From the NCBI RefSeq assembly GCF_018709685.1, contig NZ_JABDHQ010000006.1, positions 123,751 through 187,750 of the forward strand: DNA of 64,000 nt, in the 5' to 3' direction. A program made the translations under genes and the position numbers. Under the pieces are notes generated by a model. The model was not told the DNA's origin, searched no databases, and saw only the letters and a list, made by a program, of their open reading frames with translations. This DNA comes from Akkermansia muciniphila (GTDB lineage Bacteria; Verrucomicrobiota; Verrucomicrobiia; Verrucomicrobiales; Akkermansiaceae). Below, piece by piece: positions 60,910 through 64,000 of the stretch (positions within the stretch are counted from its first letter, which is position 1; each line of letters begins with the position of its first letter).

Positions 60910-61599
60910 TTATGATTTATAAATAGCTTTTACAGAAGAATCTTTCTTTAACTTACATTTAACAAAACAAGCAAATTTGGATAATTCGTCTGCCTTCAAT
61001 AATGAATCATTGAGATCAAAAATATGTATCGGAATTGCATAACTTGGATGCATTTTATAAATATTAGGTATGGCTCTTCCCTCAAGATATTGGAACTTAC
61101 TATCATGCATCCTCTACTCCATAATATTGAGTTGCCAATATGCCATCGCACGCCAGAAAAACCGCCCTTGGGATTAAGTCCGAAATTTTTCTCATAAACA
61201 TCCTTGGCATCCAGTTGTATTAATTCTCCCTTTCCAGTTCTGTAGTGGGACAGAAGGAGTGGCGACATCCCAGGAGTCTCGTCGATGAATGGGACGTAGC
61301 AGACCATCATAGTCGTATTCATAGCAGGCCGCCGATTCTCCATCCGCTCCCTTCCTGTAACCGATGGCGGTTACGAGGTTGAGCCTGAGATGGTAGATAT
61401 TGCTATGGCTCAGCCCAAAGGAAGCGTCCTGGGTCATGTTGCCGCAAGCATCATAGGAGAATTCCCTGATACCAGAGCGTCCCTGACGGAGGTCATCTGC
61501 CCCAGATGGTTGTAGGTAAACTCCCATCCGTCGTATCGTCATTGTGAGAGACAAAGACGAGTTCTCCGATAAGGGATGCATAGGCATATATTGTCGCAA
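60910..61599 (-). pseudogene. Decayed Rhs/YD-repeat protein, fragment 1 with tip
   Basis: Read leftwards: EFSYDACGNMTQDASFGLSHSNIY and YEYDYDGLLRPIHRRDSWD are YD-repeat phrases of Rhs proteins. The frame then shifts near 61260 to LSHYRTGKGELIQLDAKDVYEKNFGLNPKGGFSG. It shifts again near 61115 to MHDSKFQYLEGRAIPNIYK and LSKFACFVKCKLKKDSSVKA, ending at 60910. The last part would be the variable C-terminal tip, the toxin portion in Rhs systems. With two frameshifts and no beginning it is a remnant. It does not carry a full core repeat signature, so the core has probably been deleted. Confidence 0.6.
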
Positions 61600-61741
61600 T
61601 GCCGCGTGTTCTTGAATCCTCGGGCCCTGTCACATACAAGCTTTACAAGAGGGAGCAGGTCAGATAGCACGCTAAATGCTGATAAATTATATCAGTTTCT
61701 GTTTTTTATAAACTTAAAAGTAAAAAGTTTATAAAATGATT

Positions 61742-62182
61742 TTAATGTCCGTATTCTTTAAATCCTGCCAGTTTAAGGCTGGAGGAGAATACTTCACCAA
61801 CGGAAGAAACATTTTCTCCTTCTTTAAATCCGTCTTCCTGGTAGAGTTTTAATTTTTCCTTCATGGTGCCACGTGAAGTAGATTTAAGTCTAGAGCCGGT
61901 ATATATTTTTATGCCGGAGAGGCTGCTTTTCATGACAACTAGATCATGATAGAAAATATTGGGCAGTAATTGTTTTTGTTGGTAGATGAGCAACTGTTCT
62001 GCAGGTGGTCCTTCAACTTGGTAATAGTATTTTGCATATTCATTTTTTAATTGCTCAAAGCTTGATTGTTCTAGTACATTTTTCCAATGATGGATACTCC
62101 ATGCTGTGTATCCATAATTAATAAAAGTAAGGATAATTAAACCAGCGATGACAAAAATAAAAAATCTTATTAATTTTTTCAT
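61742..62182 (-). CDS. Small membrane-anchored protein, putative immunity protein of an Rhs tip
   Basis: 146 residues from ATG 62182. There is one N-terminal helix (FFIFVIAGLIILTFINYGY, about 6-24), then a soluble part with a predicted helix (SSFEQLKNEYAKYYYQVEG) and a charged remainder ending AGFKEYGH. No family recognised. Its start lies 13 bases after the stop of the decayed Rhs tip at 62196-62798, where Rhs loci keep the immunity gene. It is intact and very AT-rich although the toxin gene is broken. Immunity is therefore a positional inference. Confidence 0.65.
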   Translation of the reverse strand: MKKLIRFFIFVIAGLIILTFINYGYTAWSIHHWKNVLEQSSFEQLKNEYAKYYYQVEGPPAEQLLIYQQKQLLPNIFYHDLVVMKSSLSGIKIYTGSRLKSTSRGTMKEKLKLYQEDGFKEGENVSSVGEVFSSSLKLAGFKEYGH

Positions 62183-62195
62183 TTTTAAATTTAAA

Positions 62196-62798
62196 TTAAA
62201 TAAATGGGAAAAATGCTTTAACTTGACCTTCGTATAAAGTAACTTCACATCCTGTATTTTGTTCAAGCCGTTTTTTTAAATACGGAGATGAGCCCAAATA
62301 ACATGCTCGTATTTCAAGTTTACAAGATGAACAAAAATTTTCCTGCTAAAAGTGCCTTAATAGCTTTATCTCCTAATTTATCTAACTTTCTTTTACAAGC
62401 AAAATACGAAAGTTTAATGCCTCTGCTCTGGCCAACTCTATCTGGTATGGGAAGAGGAGTAAAAGCTGGATATGAAGGAGAGGAGCTCACCATTCATAAA
62501 AAATCAATATTTGTCTGAACAAGATCACTGGTGATCCACCTGCTGTCAATGGATTGAAGTGACAGTAATTATAGTAGACAAGTCCGAGCTCATCGTCTGT
62601 GAACTCGCAGGAGAAACGTAATGTGTTTTCTTGAGCCATGTCCCATTCAGCAGTGAGCAGTCCTCCGAAGGAAGCATACTCGTAGCGGGCTTTTTGTACT
62701 TGCACTGTATCAAAGAGAGAAGTGACATTCTTGATGGTATCGTGCATGAAGTAAAGATGCTCTTTACTTCATGCCGTTCTCCTACCAATATGTTATAA
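62196..62798 (-). pseudogene. Decayed Rhs core and toxin tip, fragment 2
   Basis: Read leftwards: HLYFMHDTIKNVTSLFDTV, KARYEYASFGGLL, ENTLRFSCEFTDDELGLVYYNYCHFNPL. This is the Rhs core (usual form RYEYxPFG..NPFRFSSEYxDxExGLVYYNYRxYxP), and after one shift GRWITSDLV replaces the normal GRWxxRDPI. A third frame gives a tip of about 55 residues (PIPDRVGQSRGIKLSYFACKR, then KLGDKAIKALLAGKFLFIL). After a further shift near 62325 it reads IRACYLGSSPYLKKRLEQNTG and EVTLYEGQVKAFFPFI up to the stop at 62196. The frames join into one C-terminal Rhs path with at least two frameshifts. The phrase IRACYLGS resembles cysteine-containing strand ends in some toxin domains, without a firm family. Confidence 0.68.
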
Positions 62799-63139
62799 TT
62801 GAATACGCTTAACTACAGATTCCGTTGAATCCTAGAGATAGCCCTTACTCCACGGGGTGGATACATCAATCTAATCTGGTTAGATGTAGCCTCGTGAAGA
62901 TGACTTTCTGCTTAAAACGAGAAGCACCTTGCAGGTCACATTCGTATGTTGGCTGAGCCGGTTATCTGCGTAGGAGATTTACTTCTCCAGTTCACGGTGA
63001 TGTATGTAACTATGTGACTTATTGAAACTATTAAATAAAATATTAGGAAATGGCTAGAATCATACAATAAATTTTTCATCAAAAAATGTAAGAATCTGTT
63101 ATAGTACCATATCATCAAAATGAAATTCCTAATATTTTA
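62799..63139. other. AT-rich spacer between Rhs fragment 2 and the small membrane protein
   Basis: No gene supported. It holds a short inverted repeat (ATCTAA/TTAGAT around 62872) and a reverse open frame (62936-63118) of unusual composition that I do not trust. It may contain upstream Rhs sequence too decayed to recognise. Confidence 0.4.
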
Positions 63140-63319
63140 TTATTTTTTTAAATATCCTAAATTTATTAATAAAACCGCTGTAAAAGCAAGGGAAGATAAT
63201 GTAGAAGCTATACAAGACATGGCATGAGAGAATAATGAATCAAAGCAGAGTTCTCGAAATCCCGAGATTCCTAAAATTATATTGAAAAATATAAGAGAAA
63301 ATTTAATTAATGATTTCAT
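63140..63319 (-). CDS. Small membrane protein, paralogue of the protein at 10889-11071
   Basis: 59 residues with two hydrophobic segments (about 4-18 and 32-54) separated by SGFRELCFDSLF. The 60-residue protein at 10889-11071 has the same layout and the matching centre SGLRELCFDEWF, so the two form a small family. It starts 17 bases after the stop of the unknown gene at the window edge, on the same strand, and is probably co-transcribed with it. Both copies are AT-rich and embedded in accessory DNA. Function unknown; size and topology would fit a membrane-acting peptide or its antidote. Confidence 0.62.
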   Translation of the reverse strand: MKSLIKFSLIFFNIILGISGFRELCFDSLFSHAMSCIASTLSSLAFTAVLLINLGYLKK

Positions 63320-63336
63320 TTTAGTTATTATGAGTA

Positions 63337-64000
63337 TTATTTAGGTTGTTTGTTGTAATTACTGATATAATATTCATGTCCTTTCTTATAGATTCTTTGT
63401 GAGGTAGGTCGAATTCTGATATCTTCTGGGATAAGTTCTCCCCATTTTATATTTGGAATATAGCGCTTTTCCCCATTTTTATCCATCTCGCATTTACAAG
63501 AAACGCCGAATACTTGAAATGCAGCTCCTTGTCCAGATGTCAAAAATTTAATCGATTCTGCTATCTTTGACGCTACTGTTTGCATTACAATATTCATAAT
63601 TAAAGATTTATCAGTTAGCACGGTTGAAATTACAATGGGCCAAAATTCGCTGTCATGTAGAATATAAGTTTCAAACATATAAACTCCACCTAAATTATTA
63701 TTTTCATCTTTAACTTCACCATCCACTGTACGAAAAGACATTTGTGCTTGGTAAGTTTTTCTAAATGGAAATATGTATGCTGTTTTTCCATTCGTTACCG
63801 GCATATTCTCATTGGTTTTTACATAAGGTTGTCTATGTATACACTTGAATACGGCTGAGGCTTTGGTGGTAATAATATAATTGTCGTTACTATGATAACC
63901 ATATCCAGGACCTCCTTCATCATCAAACCAAACTTGAGACATAGACACGGAAAGTTCCTCTTCTTTTAATCCAATAATATCAAATATATTAGTGCTGTAA
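63337..64000 (-). CDS. Unknown protein, truncated by the window edge
   Basis: The frame is open from the window end (64000) to the stop at 63337, giving at least 220 residues. GTG 63948 and ATG 63942 lie inside, but the upstream codons (STNIFDIIGLKEEELSVS) read naturally, so the real start is probably beyond the window. The visible part has mixed strands and helices (NYIITTKASAVFKCIHRQPYV, PFRKTYQAQMSFRTVDGEV, IVMQTVASKIAESIKFL) and three cysteines near residues FKCIH and VSCKCEMD. No family recognised. It is followed 17 bases later by the small SGxRELCFD protein gene. Location next to Rhs debris suggests an accessory or conflict role, unproven. Confidence 0.6.
   Translation of the reverse strand, partial: YSTNIFDIIGLKEEELSVSMSQVWFDDEGGPGYGYHSNDNYIITTKASAVFKCIHRQPYVKTNENMPVTNGKTAYIFPFRKTYQAQMSFRTVDGEVKDENNNLGGVYMFETYILHDSEFWPIVISTVLTDKSLIMNIVMQTVASKIAESIKFLTSGQGAAFQVFGVSCKCEMDKNGEKRYIPNIKWGELIPEDIRIRPTSQRIYKKGHEYYISNYNKQPK

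Noticed and set aside
62936..63118. A 60-residue reverse frame beside the small membrane protein
   Set aside because: It lacks the family motif and any signal, and its composition follows local AT-richness.

Overview
The window reads as chromosome of a mucin-degrading Verrucomicrobiota bacterium, most likely Akkermansia or a close relative. I infer this from gene content: a GH95 and a GH29 alpha-L-fucosidase and a twin-arginine-exported GH109-type hexosaminidase lie within about 12 kb. There is also a NahK-like hexosamine kinase next to a sugar nucleotidyltransferase and a GalE-like epimerase, many small secreted proteins, and a giant tandem UvrA of the kind known from the related Chlamydiae. 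The housekeeping part is GC-rich; the accessory part is clearly AT-rich.

Layout. 0.1-4 kb: an outer-membrane-like protein, then a three-gene sugar salvage operon (nucleotidyltransferase, kinase, epimerase) closed by a strong terminator. 4.3-17 kb: rarA, a pair of secreted proteins (redox-dead thioredoxin-like, transglutaminase-like), mntP, an SGNH esterase, rpoN, an MFS transporter, an M28 lipoprotein and an EboE-like protein. 17-29 kb: GH95, GH109 and GH29 enzymes with rhlE, pgsA and ligA between them. 29-41 kb: pheA, two exported proteins, a six-gene reverse-strand run (Gld-like ABC exporter with two auxiliary proteins, then Nif3-like and RluD-like), and dnaA. 41-46 kb: a Nudix gene, a CAT-anticodon tRNA, then an AT-rich islet of decayed genes: an integrase-like remnant, a HigB/HigA-type toxin-antitoxin remnant and a second HTH remnant. 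One intact 394-residue gene there looks like a DUF4062-type defence effector. 46-58.6 kb: N-acetylglutamate synthase, secA, a lipoprotein, a frameshifted gene, the 1841-residue UvrA and a GNAT acetyltransferase. 59-64 kb: a second AT-rich accessory region with a membrane-anchored SUMF1-type protein, an ankyrin lipoprotein, two decayed Rhs fragments, a putative immunity protein and a small membrane protein beside an edge-truncated unknown gene.

How it fits together: exported fucosidases and the GH109 enzyme would trim mucin-type glycans, and the cytoplasmic kinase, nucleotidyltransferase and epimerase could channel released hexosamines and hexoses to UDP-sugars. Much of the accessory DNA looks like the debris of conflict systems (toxin-antitoxin, Rhs toxin tips, a putative abortive-infection effector). 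Across the window, many genes have a -10-like element only 7-15 bases before the start codon, which suggests leaderless or nearly leaderless transcripts.
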